Assembly (NCBI GenBank): GCA_032719365.1
Contig: CM064868.1
Location: 72,529,766 to 72,593,765 of the forward strand
Length of the DNA: 64,000 nt
DNA from: Prinsepia uniflora
Lineage: Eukaryota > Streptophyta > Magnoliopsida > Rosales > Rosaceae
Direction: 5' to 3'
Shown here: piece after piece, positions 10,419 to 23,200 of the stretch
How positions within the stretch are numbered: position 1 is the first letter of the stretch
Layout: every line of letters starts with the position of its first letter
Made by a program: the position numbers and the translations under genes
The notes under the pieces: model-generated
Told to the model about the DNA's origin: nothing
What the model saw: only the letters and a program-made list of their open reading frames with translations
Database searches by the model: none

Positions 10419-12489
10419 GCCCCTCCTAAGGTGTTCACTTGTATTACTCCTAGTAAACCCCTTAGGTAGTAGAATCGTTGTAACGACCCGTCCCGAATTC
10501 CGGGATTAGTTTAGTGACTAATCTTGATTAGCGAGGTTGAACGGTGGTTAGTAGGGCGGAATCGGACAAAATGTGCAAAATGACCGTTTTACCCCTGGTC
10601 GTGGGCAAAATGTTGACTTTTTGTTCGGTGCGGTCAAATGGACTTTGACCGATGACCGTGACGTAGTTCGGGACGTCACGAGTTCATAGACAGGTGGCAC
10701 GTTCGATTCCGACATTCGTAGAGAAAGTTATGGTGTTCGGAAGTTGAGGGGTATTTTGGTAATTTGGCTTATTAGGGGCCAAATGTTGACTTTTGATCGG
10801 GAGGTCCGATGGGCGAGGGCCAAGGACCGTTACGTAGGTATCATTGATACGAATCCAACGACAGGCGGCATGCCGAAATCGGAGATCCGATGACGACGTT
10901 ATGGTCAAGGAAACGAACTAACGAACCGAGGCCGGGATTAAAATAATAATATAATAATGGATAGTGACCGTTGACCCTACACACCTGGATGAGTGACAAG
11001 TGTCACCCATCCCTTGTTTCCAGCTCCTTGTTTCCCTCCAAACATCATCATTACTACATCATCATCATCTAATCCACCATTTCCCCTAATTTTCTCCTCT
11101 TTGTTCCTAAACCGTGCACAAAATGTGGGATTCGGATTAGGGAGAATTGGCTCCCTTCTTCTGCTGTTCTTGTGAGAAAATGGGAGACTAAGATGAGGGA
11201 ATTAACGGGGAAACACGAGGGGTTGTGAGAGTGTTGAATTTTGGATTTTTGATTTCGGGAAAATGAGAGGGAAAATTCGAATTAAAGGAATTGGGCTGTG
11301 ATGATCGAATTGGAGGTTACAAACATCTTCCTGAGGTTGTGACGAGTCGATTCACATCAAAAATGAGAAGGATTGGTGCCGTTTTGGCTCTGATCGAGCT
11401 TGGTGACAGAGGAAGAAATTGAGGCTGAGTCGTGGAGTTTGGGGCTGTGATTGACTCAATTGTTGTGGGGAAATGACTCCTCATGATCCCACGATGCTTC
11501 TGGGTTCATCAATTGAAGGAAACCGATCGAGATCGATGGAACTCCATGGTTGCACAGTGTACGGATGTTCGAGCTTGAGTCGTGGAGATTGAGCAATGGA
11601 TTGATGCAATTGAGTTGGGGGAAATGTTTAACGGAGTCCACTGATGCTTCTGGTTGAACCAATTTAGGGAAATCAATCGAGATTGAAGGAATCCCATGAT
11701 TGAACAGTGACCGGAGTGTTCTTCGTGTTCTTCGTGGAATCGATGGAATTTGGGTAAGTTATCGTGTAATTGATGTTACAGACTTATAATTGGACTTAAA
11801 ACGAAGCTAATGGAATGATCAATTGAAGGAATTAGGATCGAATTGGCAGGATTGGAACCGGGTTGTGTCGCGGGTGAATTGGACCCGTTTACCAGACAAA
11901 CGGGTTGGGCTGGTGACACTGTAACAGGCGCGTGGGTTTCACGCGCAGCCACTCACGGCGGCGCATGGGCACGGATCTCGAGGTGAGGTCAACATGACTT
12001 CTGTCCTATTTAATGTAACGAACATTTTGGGATTGGTTTCGGGTCGATCGGACACCGTCTCGATAGTGTTCGGGATGTCCGAAGGTTTTAAATTAAGTTT
12101 AAAAATAAATAAAAATGCGCGAAAATTACGGGACTTTGATAGGATGTTAATGATGAGGTTAGTGACCCTCTAATGTGATTTGGACAGGATTGGGAGTCCC
12201 GGTGATAGTGGTGTGGCCCGGGAGGACCGGTGGCACGCGTATCGAGGCACACGGTTAAAACGGTCTGTGAGTGGACTTTGGTTTTATAAATTCTATGCAT
12301 GCTTAAATGTTTTACATGGATTATGATTGTGATTGTATGATGTTGGTTTGGTTGTTGGTAAATTGTACGGTTTCACGTATTTCGAGGCGATTTACGTGCT
12401 TGCACGTAAATCGAGGTTTTCCGGTTTTACATGGATTTTCCATATTTATGACTTGGATATAATGTGATGAAATGGTTTTGAAATTGGAA

Positions 12490-12805
12490 ATATAAACTCG
12501 GGCTTGAGGCCCACTTGTTTTGGAAATTTCGGACTTGGAGTCCATTTGAGAATCGGGTCGGGGCCCAGTTGGTTAATGAAATCGGGCTAGGGGCCCAGTT
12601 GGTATGAAATCGGGCTGAGACCCATTTGAGTTATGTTATCGGGCCGGGGGCCCAGTTGATTTGTGAATTCGGGCCGTGGGCCCAGTGGGTTTATAAGTCG
12701 GGCTGCGGGCCCAGTTGGTTTACAAATCGGTCCGTGGGCCCAGTGGTTCATAAAATCGGGCATGAGGCCCAGTTGGATTATAAATGTGATTTTGGGTCAG
12801 GGACC
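12490..12805 (+). repeat. GGGC/GCCC mini-hairpin array, about 29-bp period
   Basis: About ten units follow the pattern CGGGC-(3-4)-GGCCCAGTTGG with T/A-rich spacers. The arms vary together: GGGC with GCCC, GGAC with GTCC, GGGTC with GACCC. Equivalent arrays occur at 22323-22640, 14195-14520 (minus), 50543-50895, 57214-57560 and 59560-60000 (minus). Long open frames through the arrays on either strand come from the biased composition, not coding. Confidence 0.7.
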
Positions 12806-13236
12806 CTAAATGGAATTACATGGTTTTATGGAAATTTCGAGCAGGGCCCATTGTAATGATGTGATAAAAGGATTTAATAAAACTGTTTTCCATATACCAT
12901 CTGGATACAAGGATATATGATGGTCTCCTCCAGATGTCTGGGACACTGGGGAAGTCACGGTGCATTGCCTGCGAGGGGTCATTATACGGTGCAGCCGGAC
13001 CGTATGATGACTCAGGAGCAGGATTGCTATGATTGACGTCAAGGGACGTCAGACATCAGGGATGTCAGATATATGGACCCGGAGAGACCCCGGGCAGCAC
13101 GCGTAGCTTATGAAACCGTGAGATATGACGTCAGGAACGTCTAGCGTCTGGGACGCTAAGCATCTGGGATGCTGGTGATGGTAATGGTAAAATATGGATT
13201 AATGAATAAAATGGCTTATTGGTTGGATATGTGTTA

Positions 13237-16200
13237 TGACAGGACCCATCCCAATCCCCCCGGGATTACCGTGGAATGTGCCCCTGCTCCCGTCCAACAA
13301 TGGGTGTCAGACAAGGGATACCAAGAGCTACTGCCCAAGAGGGCCATCCAGAGTGCGCAAGGACCGATGGAGGAGGTGTGCAATGTCCCAGTCTCTGCTA
13401 CAATCGCATCCGTAATCAACCTGAAGGGCATTAAACCAAATGCTGTGAGTGGACAAAAACCAATAAGTTTACCCAAATACATTTATAAGACATTTATGCC
13501 CTCCAAATAAAAACGTATGCATGTCACCAAAAAACCAGTAACCCAAAACGTTTGCTCAACCGAGCCATTAGGGCCTTAGCCCGAAAACCGTTAAACCAAA
13601 AACCAAGTGTGGGAACTCATCCCAAAACCGGGGAATACCACCACCATACATATTAAAACCATGTGGGTCACCACCCACGACCATAGATGAACATCAATTC
13701 AAAAATCCAAAACCATTTAGGGTCCCTGACCCGACATACCATTTCATAACCAATAATCCATTTTTACCACATAACACATATCCAACCAATAAGCCATTTT
13801 ATTCATTAATCTCATATTTTACCATTACCATCACCAGCATCCCAGATGCTTAGCGTCCCAGACGCTAGACGTCCCTGACGTCATACCTCACGGTTTCATA
13901 AGCTACGCGTGCTGCCCGGGGTCTCTCCGGGTCCATATATCTGACATCCCTGATGTCTGACGTCCCTGACGTCAATCATAGCAATCCTGCTCCTGAGTCA
14001 TCATACGGTCCCGGCTGCTCCGTATAATGACCCCTCGCAGGCAATGCAACCGTGACTTCCCCAGTGTCCCAGACATCTGGAGGAGACCATCATATATCCT
14101 TGTATCCAGATGGTATATGGAAAAACAGTTTTATTAAATCCTTTTATCACATTATTACCATTGGGCCCTGCCCGAAATTTCCATAAAACCACATAATTCC
14201 ATTTAGGGTCCTTGACCCAAAATCACCATTATAAAATATAGGGTCCCTGACCAGAAATCACATTTATTATCCAACTGGGCCTCATGCCCGATTTTATAAC
14301 CACTGGGCCCACGGCCCGATTTGTAAACCAACTGGGCCCGCAGCCCGACTTATAAACCCACTGGGCCCACGGCCCGAATTCGTAAATCAACTGGGCCCCT
14401 GGCCCGATAACATAACTCAAATGGGTCTCAGCCCGATTTCATACCAACTGGGCCCCTGGCCCGATTTCATTAACCAACTGGGCCCCCGGCCCGATATTCA
14501 AATGGACTCCAAGTTCGAAATTTCCAACATAATTGGGCCTCAAGCCCGAGTTCATATTTCCAATTTCAAAACCATTTTATCATATTATATCCAAGTCATA
14601 AATATGGAAAATCCATGTAAAACCGGAAAACCTCGATTTACGTGCAAGCACGTAAATCGCCTCTAAATACGTAAAACCGTACAATTTACCAACAACCAAA
14701 TCAACATCACACAATCACAACCATAATCCATATAAAACATTTAAGCATGCATAGATTTTATAAAACCAAAGTCCACTCACAGACCGTTTTAACCGTGTGC
14801 CTCGATACGCGTGCCACCGGCCCTCCCGGGCCACACCACTATCACCGGGACTCCCAATCCTGTCCAAAATCACATTAGAGGGTCACTAACCTCAACATTA
14901 ACATCCTATCAAAGTCCCGTAATTTTCCCGAATTTTTACTTATTTTTAAACTTAATTTAAAACCTTCGGACATCCCGAACATTATCGAGACGGTGTCCGA
15001 TCGACACGAAACCAATTCCAAAATGTCCGTTACATTAAATGGGACAGAAGTCATGTTGACCTCACCTCGAGATTCGTGTCCACACGCCGCCACGCGCCGC
15101 CGTGAGTGGCTGCGCGTGAAACTCACGCGCCTGCTACAGTGTCACCAGCCCAACCCGTTTGTCTGGTAAACGGGTCCAATTCACCCGCGACACAACCCGG
15201 TTCCAATCCTGCCAATTCGATCCTAATTCCTTCAATTGATCAATCCATTAGCCTCGTTTTAAGTCCAATTATAAGTCTGTAAACTCAATTACACAAATCC
15301 TTACCCAGATTCCCACGATTCGATGATGATCCACGAAGAACACCCGGTCACTGTTCAATCATGGGATTCCTTCAATCTCGATTGATTTCCCTAAATTGGT
15401 TCAACCAGAAGCATCAGTGGACCACGAGGAACAATTCCCCCACATCAATTTCGTCGTTTGATCAGTAAATGATCACGACTCAAGTATGAACACCGTCCAC
15501 TGTGCAACCATGGAGTTTCATCGATCTCAGCCGGTTTCCTTCAATTGATGATCCCAGAAGCATCGTGGGATCATGAGAAATCATTTCCCCACAACAATTG
15601 AGTCAATCACAGCCCCAAACTCCACGACTCAGCCTCGATTTCTTCCTCTGTCACCAAGCTCGATCAGAGCCAAAACGGCACCAATCCTTCTCGTTTTTGA
15701 TGTGGATCGACTCGTCACAACCTCAGGAAGATGTTTGTAACCTCCAATTCGATCATCACAGCCCAATTCCCAGTATTCGAATTTTCCCCCCAATTTTCCC
15801 GAAATCCAAAATCCAAAATTCGACACCCTCACAACCCCTCGTGTTTCCCCGTTAATTCAATCATCATAGTCTCCCATTTTCTCACAAGAACAGCAGAAGA
15901 AGGGAGCCAATTCTCCCAGTTCATACTCTCCCTAAATCATGCACGGTTTGAAAGAAAAACAAAGGAAAAGGAAGGATAATGGTGGATAAGGAATGATGAT
16001 GTTGTAATGATGGTGTTGGGAGGGAAACATGGAGCTGGAAACAAGGGATGGGTGACACTTGTCACTCATCCGGATGTGCACAGTCAACGGTCACTATTCA
16101 TTATTATATTATTATTTTAATCCCGGCCTCGGTTCGTTAGTTCGTTTCCTTGACCATAACGTCGTCGTCGGATCTCCGATTTCGGCATGCCGCCTGTCGT

Positions 16201-16579
16201 TGGATTCGTATCGACGATACCTACATAACGGTCCTTGGCCCTCGCCCATCGGACCTCCCGATCAAAAAGCCAACATTTGGCCCCTAATAAGCCAAATTAC
16301 CAAAATACCCCTCAACTTCCGAACACCATAACTTTCTCTACGAATGTCGGAATCGAACGTGCCGCCTGTCTATGAACTCGTGATGTCCCGAACTACGTCA
16401 CGGTCATCGGTCAAAGTCCATTTGACCGCCCGAACAAAAAGTCAACATTTTGCCCACGACCAGGGGCAAAACGGTCATTTTGCACATTTTGTCCGATTCT
16501 GCCCTACTAACCACCGTTCAACCTCGCTAATCAAGATTAGTCACTAAACTAATCCCGGAATTCGGGACGGGTCGTTACA
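13237..16579 (-). mobile_element. Solo LTR nested in the 5' LTR of element 2
   Basis: This 3343-bp LTR lies in the opposite orientation: TGACAGGACCCATCCC at the left, GGGACGGGTCGTTACA at the right. It is flanked by TGTTA at 13232-13236 and 16580-16584. No internal domain or second LTR is present, so it is the product of LTR-LTR recombination. The 3' LTR of element 2 shows the unoccupied target at about 23053-23070. With 10479-13236 it makes a long inverted repeat. Confidence 0.93.
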
Positions 16580-17114
16580 TGTTATGTGGTAAAAATGGAT
16601 TATTGGTTATGAAATGGTATGTAGGGTCGGGGACCCTAAATGGTTTTGGATTTTGAATTGATGTTCATTTATGGTCGTGGGTGGTGACCCACATGGTTTT
16701 AATATGTATGGTGGTGGTATTCCACAGTTTTGGGCTGAGTTCCCACACTTGGCTTTTGGTTAACGGTTTTTGGGCTAAGACCCTAATGGCTCGGTTGAGC
16801 AAACGTTTTGGTTACTGGTTTTTGTGGCATGCATACGTTTTTATTGGAGGGCATAAATGTCTTATAAATGTATTTGGGTAAACTTATTGGTTTTTGTCCA
16901 CTCACAGCTTTTGGTTTTAATGCCCTTCAGGTTGATCACGGATGCGATTGCAGCAGGGACTGGGACATTGCACACCTCCTCCATCGATCCTTGCGCACTC
17001 TGGATGCCCCGTTTGGGCAGTGGCTCTTGGTCATCCCTTGTCTGACACCCCTGGTTGGACGGGAGCAGGGCACATTCCATGGTAATCCCGGGGGGATTGG
17101 GATGGGTCCTGTCA

Positions 17115-20100
17115 ACTTGGTATCAGAGCACGGTTGCTCTAATTGTGCGCGCAGGTCGAGAGTGTGATGTCTCATTGGGCTGCAATTCGTTATCAACCTG
17201 ATAGATAGTTTTTGGGTTTGGATAGTGGATGGAGTGTGATTGGCCCGATACGCCGTGCATTAATGTGATTCGACCCAAGTGGGGTTGATTGTGGTGAACT
17301 GGTATTGTGGGACCTTCGGTTCGGTCATGTGATATTGGATTGTTGTGCTGCTAGGTGCAGCCAGGTTCGGGGAACCTCATGTGAGTAATGGTCTAAAATG
17401 TGAACCCTTGTGGTGGTTTCTAGTGTGAGGGATGTTGGTTCATCGGAGTTGGCCGATGACCTAGTGGTGGAACCCACGTTGATGGGATGGTAGGATTGGA
17501 TTTGACGTCTATTCGATGTCAAGACCGCGGGGTCGGTCAGGTTGTGAATTTTATATTACGGAAAGTGGTTGGCTTCGGTTGAACCATAGGGTGTGATTGT
17601 GGAACCCTAGTATTAAAAAGGTAAACCTTAATTGTGATTAGCGGGTGAGAACTTGTGCTGCGACGAGTGGCTGAGGTCATAGATGACCATGTGGATGGCT
17701 CTGGTGAGTCTAGGCAGAACTATGGGATCCGATTTACGGATACGGTTCTGAGATAAATTGTGGAATCCCATGTTGGATCGGGTATTGGTGTGATGTGTGG
17801 ATGCGGATCTCGATAGTAATGACAGTTGGTCGGTAGTCATATGGAGATGACTGGCTATCGAGGGTAATTAGTGTGGTTCTGATACTTGGGGATCAGGGGA
17901 CGTTCAGGGAACGTTCATTTTCCTGATGTGGATTGTCAGTGGTGGTACCCATAGTCGTGAGGTACGGGATCGTCGTTCGGTATGAACGGAGATCCAGGAT
18001 TGTCGTATTTGCACACGGTGTGCAAGTATGGATGTTTGCGGGTTGGTACTTTTGTGCTGATGCTAGTATGGATGCCTGTGTGCTGATCATAGTGTTGTTG
18101 GTAGAGTGTTGGTACTGGTACTAGCGCTGGTGCTAGTGTCGGTAATGGTGTTGACGATGAGCCACAAGTTGGGGTGTGACTCCGTCATGATGAACATATG
18201 TTCGGTCTTTGAGATTCGATAGTGGTTGAGTGATGGACTGGATGGGTTCCAGTTAAGATCGTAATGTGTTGGGATAAGTTCCAATAGTGGTGAGATAACC
18301 AGTAAGGAATGGATTAAAAAGGGTATAATTGAGACTTGAGTAATCTTGGGATGACGTCCCCTACGTCATGATAATTGGTGGCTTTGGGGGAGTTGTTGGC
18401 AACTCCAAAATTTGTGCGATTTGATGTTTTTAAATATCCCTAAAATGTACATGGAAATGATTAAAACTGGAAAAGACGAGGAAAACCATTATTGGTATAA
18501 AGGTAGGAATTTGTAATTGAGAACGTGGAAAACCGAGTGCTGAACCTGTAAAGGTTGGGATTTGCGAACGGAACAATAACGGATTGATTGTGGACACGGG
18601 GTTGTCCAAGTGAATTGAGGAGGTAGGAAGTCTAGTGGTTAGACTTGACGTCTTGTTGGGAGCATATCTGTTTCCAACATGGTTGGAACCTTAGTGTCGA
18701 AGAGAGTTGTGATTGGGGAACGAGAGTGGTGCTCGTTTTTGGTGATTGGTATTCCGAAGTCATTGGGGTTGACTTCTTGCTTTCTGCCCTGGCAGACATT
18801 GACTGTAGTTACCAGTACGTTGAGCGTGTATTGGTTGGTGAGCCCATGTGTGTTGTGAGGTCATTAGGAGGAGCTACGTGTTCGAAATTAGGTAAACGAG
18901 ATTTTTTTCATTTTCTGCTTGGTGGCAGACGATGTTGGGGTACATGGCGTGGTGAGTGCAGTGAGTTTTGTTGCATCCACGTAGGATGAGTATTGGTGTC
19001 ATTATTTTGGATCATCCTTGGTTTTCCTAGGTGGAATGACAAGGATCGATACGAACTTGGGTGTGTGAGTCGTAAATGACGAGATTGAACTTCTTTTCGA
19101 AGTGGGGCCCGTATGGTATTCTACTCGGGTGAGTAGGTTTTCAAGGTAGTTGAATTTTGTCAACCTTAGACGTGTGGAGGTTGGATTGGCTTCCCTATGA
19201 AGTCAATCAAGTGTATTGAACGGGTAACCGATAGGTTCGGTTTTGGTGTGTCTTGGTAAATGTGAACGAGATTTCGGGATTTGGAATCGAATTTCTGGGT
19301 GACGATTCAGGATTCGATTTTGGAACTTGAAAGTATATTTCCGGGTTTGGGTACGGAATGGTTATTCCAAATGCTAGCTTACGGAATAATGATTTCGGAT
19401 TTGGATCTGGATATGAATTAAAATGTGATGTCTGGGTTTGGATCCGGGATTTCTTACGAAGTTGCGGATTCAGATTCGGAAGTGGAACTAGATGTTGGGT
19501 GGAGTTTCGATTTGTCTCATGCTGGATTGGGCAAACGTACTCCATTATTGGAACGCGTTCGGCTATGACCTAGGTGGTTGTAGTCTGGTTATTAGGTAGA
19601 TGTGTGTACTTCGTACATGGTTCGAGGTACAATATCGTGTAGACTTGTGATGTCTAGTTACGGTATACGGGATATTCCCGAGGTGTGTTGGTGAACGTGT
19701 TGGTAGTCGGATTGGTTCCGATACCATGGGATTGGTTGTGGACCGGACATTACTATGCAATGGGTCATGGTAATTCCGATGTGTTTAATTACACACAGGT
19801 CGTGTGAAATGTCGGTAAGGGTATTGGTGAGTCGAGTACGTTGGTGGCATGTGTAGCCACGAGTGAGTCTAGTGTCAGTTTTCGACTGACAACAACTGTG
19901 TGGTGACAGTTTGTCAGGATGTGTCAACATAGATTGTTGAGTGGGGTCAGCTGACTCCTAGTGGGAGTGGGAAAGGAACCGTCGAGTTGTTGCGTCAACG
20001 AGAGGGTTGATTTGACAAGTGGTGTCAAATTTGAAACAAGTAGTTTCAGTCATTCGATAGGGTCGAATGTAGTCATTGCGTTTAGAGTATTAATGGTACG

Positions 20101-20294
20101 TAGAGTGTAGACAAGTTTTGTCTAAGTAGTTGGTGTACGGGTGTACACGTGTTGCGTGGTCGATTCCACTTTCCACGGGGTGTTTGTGGAATCAGGGTAA
20201 TCGAGTTTCGAGAGCGAAACCTATTAAGGAGGGAAGTACGTTGAGATGAGATCGGTTGGAATTTCGAGGACGAAATTTATTAAGGAGGGAAGAT
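17115..20294 (+). other. Non-coding internal domain of element 2
   Basis: The 3.18 kb has no gag-pol motifs in any frame, and the longest frames are about 110 codons without conserved sequence. It is collinear with the internal domain of element 1. Shared landmarks are GATATCTCA-type sequence after the primer site, GGGGTCGGTC near 17528, CTAGCGCTGGTGCTAGTG near 18122, GGCTTCCCTATGAAGTCAA near 19187, CAATACGAAATT-like blocks near 19380 and the tail GGAATTTCGAGGACGAAATT. It ends with two copies of AAGGAGGGAAG (20226-20236, 20282-20292). Confidence 0.75.
17118..17130 (+). other. Primer binding site of element 2, tRNA-iMet
   Basis: TGGTATCAGAGCA lies three bases after the 5' LTR end. It is identical in sequence and spacing to the site in element 1. 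Confidence 0.9.
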
Positions 20295-23200
20295 TGTAAC
20301 GACCCGTCCCGAATTCAGGGATTAGTTTAGTGACTAATCTTGATTAGCGAGGTTGAACGGTGGTTAGTAGGGCGGAATCGGACAAAATGTGCAAAATGAC
20401 CATTTTACCCCTGGTCGTGGGCAAAATGTTGAATTTTTGTTCAGGCGGTCAAATGGACTTTGACCGATGACCGTGACGTAGTTCGGGACGTCACGAGTTC
20501 ATAGACAGGTGGCACGTTCGATTCCGACATTCGTAGAGAAAGTTATGGTGTTCGGAAGTTGAGGGGTATTTTGGTAATTTGGCTTATTAGGGGCCAAATG
20601 TTGACTTTTGATCGGGAGGTCCGATGGGCGAGGGCCAAGGACCGTTACATAGGTATCGTCGATACGAATCCAACGACAGGCGGCATGCCGAAATCGGAGA
20701 TCCGACGACGACGTTATGGTCAAGGAAACGAACTAACGAACCGAGGCCGGGATTAAAATAATAATATAATAATGAATAGTGACCGTTGACCCTACACACC
20801 TGGATGAGTGACAAGTGTCACCCATCCCTTGTTTCCAGCTCCTTGTTTCCCTCCAAACATCATCATTACTACATCATCATCATCTAATCCACCATTTCCC
20901 CTAATTTTCTCCTCTTTGTTCCTAAACCGTGCACAAAATGTGGGATTCGGATTAGGGAGAATTGGCTCCCTTCTTCTGCTGTTCTTGTGAGAAAATGGGA
21001 GACTAAGATGAGGGAATTAACGGGGAAACACGAGGGGTTGTGAGAGTGTTGAATTTTGGATTTTTGATTTCGGGAAAATGAGAGGGAAAATTCGAATTGA
21101 AGGAATTGGGCTGTGATGATCGAATTGGAGGTTACAAACATCTTCCTGAGGTTGTGACGAGTCGATCCACATCAAAAACGAGAAGGATTGGTGCCGTTTT
21201 GGCTCTGATTGAGCTTGGTGACAGAGGAAGAAATCGAGGCTGAGTCGTGGAGTTTGGGGCTGTGATTGACTCAATTGTTGTGGGGAAATGACTCCTCATG
21301 ATCCCACGATGCTTCTGGGTTCATCAATTGAAGGAAACCGATCGAGATCGATGGAACTCCATGGTTGCACAGTGTACGGATGTTCGAGCTTGAGTCGTGG
21401 AGATTGAGCAATGGATTGATGCAATTGAGTTGGGGGAAATGTTTAACGGAGTCCACTGATGCTTCTGGTTGAACCAATTTAGGGAAATCAATCGAGATTG
21501 AAGGAATCCCATGATTGAACAGTGACCGGAGTGTTCTTCGTGTTCATCGTGGAATCGATGGAATTTGGGTAAGTTATCGTGTAATTGATGTTACAGACTT
21601 ATAATTGGACTTAAAACGAAGCTAATGGAATGATCAATTGAAGGAATTAGGATCGAATTGGCAGGATTGGAACCGGGTTGTGTCGCGGGTGAATTGGACC
21701 CGTTTATCAGACAAACGGGTTGGGCTGGTGACACTGTAGCAGGCGCGTGGGTTTCACGCGCAGCCACTCACGGCGGCGCGTGGCAGGCGCGTGGGCACGG
21801 ATCTCGAGGTGAGGTCAACATGACTTCTGTCCTATTTAATGTAACAAACATTTTGGGATTGGTTTCGGGTCGATCGGACACCGTCTCGATAGTGTTCAGG
21901 ATGTCCGAAGGTTTTAAATTAAGTTTAAAAATAAATAAAAATGCGGGAAAATTACGGGACTTTGATAGGATGTTAATGATGAGGTTAGTGACCCTCTAAT
22001 GTGATTTGGACAGGATTGGGAGTCCCGATGATAGTGGTGTGGCCCGGGAGGACCGGTGGCACGCGTATCGAGGCACACGGTTAAAACGGTCTGTGAGTGG
22101 ACTTTGGTTTTATAAATTCTATGCATGCTTAAATGTTTTACATGGATTATGATTGTGATTGTATGATGTTGGTTTGGTTGTTGGTAAATTGTACGGTTTC
22201 ACGTATTTCGAGGCGATTTACGTGCTTGCACGTAAATCGAGGTTTTCCGGTTTTACATGGATTTTCCATATTTATGACTTGGATATAATGTGATGAAATG
22301 GTTTTGAAATTGGAAATATAAACTCGGGCTTGAGGCCCACTTGTTTTGGAAATTTCGGACTTGGAGTCCATTTGAGAATCGGGCCGGGGGCCCAGTTGGT
22401 TAATGAAATCGGGCCAGGGGCCCAGTTGGTATGAAATCGGGCTGAGACCCATTTGAGTTATGTTATCGGGCCGGGGGCCCAGTTGATTTGTGAATTCGGG
22501 CCGTGGGCCCAGTGGGTTTATAAGTCGGGCTGCGGGCCCAGTTGGTTTACAAATCGGTCCGTGGGCGCAGTGGTTCATAAAATCGGGCATGAGGTCCAGT
22601 TGGATTATAAATGTGATTTTGGGTCAGGGACCCTAAATGGAATTACATGGTTTTATGGAAATTTCGGGCAGGGCCCATTGTAATGATGTGATAAAAGGAT
22701 TTAATAAAACTGTTTTCCATATACCATCTGGATACAAGGATATATGATGGTCTCCTCCAGATGTCTGGGACACTGGGGAAGTCACGGTGCATTGCCTGCG
22801 AGGGGTCATTATACGGAGCAGCCGGACCGTATGATGACTCAGGACCAGGATTGCTATGATTGACGTCAGGGACGTCAGACATCAGGGATGTCAGATATAT
22901 GGACCCGGAGAGACCCCGGGCAGCACGCGTAGCTTATGAAACCGTGAGATATGACGTCAGGGACGTCTAGCGTCTGGGACGCTAAGCATCTGGGATGCTG
23001 GTGATGGTAATGGTAAAATATGGATTAATGAATAAAATGGCTTATTGGTTGGATATGTGTTATGTGGTAAAACTGGATTATTGGTTATGAAATGGTATGT
23101 AGGGTCGGGGACCCTAAATGGTTTTGGATTTTGAATTGATGTTCATTTATGGTCGTGGGTGGTGACCCACATGGTTTTAATATGTATGGTGGTGGTATTC

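Larger units (their letters stand above)
10479..17114 (+). repeat. 5' LTR of element 2, split by a solo LTR
   Basis: The LTR consists of 10479-13236 and 16585-17114; the intervening 13237-16584 is a nested solo LTR plus one copy of its TGTTA duplication. It starts TGTAACGACCCGTCCC and ends GGGTCCTGTCA. The intact 3' LTR shows the uninterrupted sequence. A 26-bp palindrome (10987-11012), an ACGT palindrome (12388-12413), a hairpin array (12490-12800) and ACGTC mini-hairpins (about 13035-13160) are present. Confidence 0.9.

Noticed and set aside
12490..12805. Regular repeats of about 29 bp, reminiscent of a CRISPR array
   Set aside because: The repeats are degenerate, the gaps are not unique spacers, no cas genes are present, and the array lies inside eukaryotic LTRs at the same place in many copies.
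22147..22590. 147-codon minus-strand frame with repeating LGPRPD/LGPWPDF-like words
   Set aside because: It is the hairpin array translated; the words follow from the repeat and GC-rich composition, and other LTR copies break the frame.
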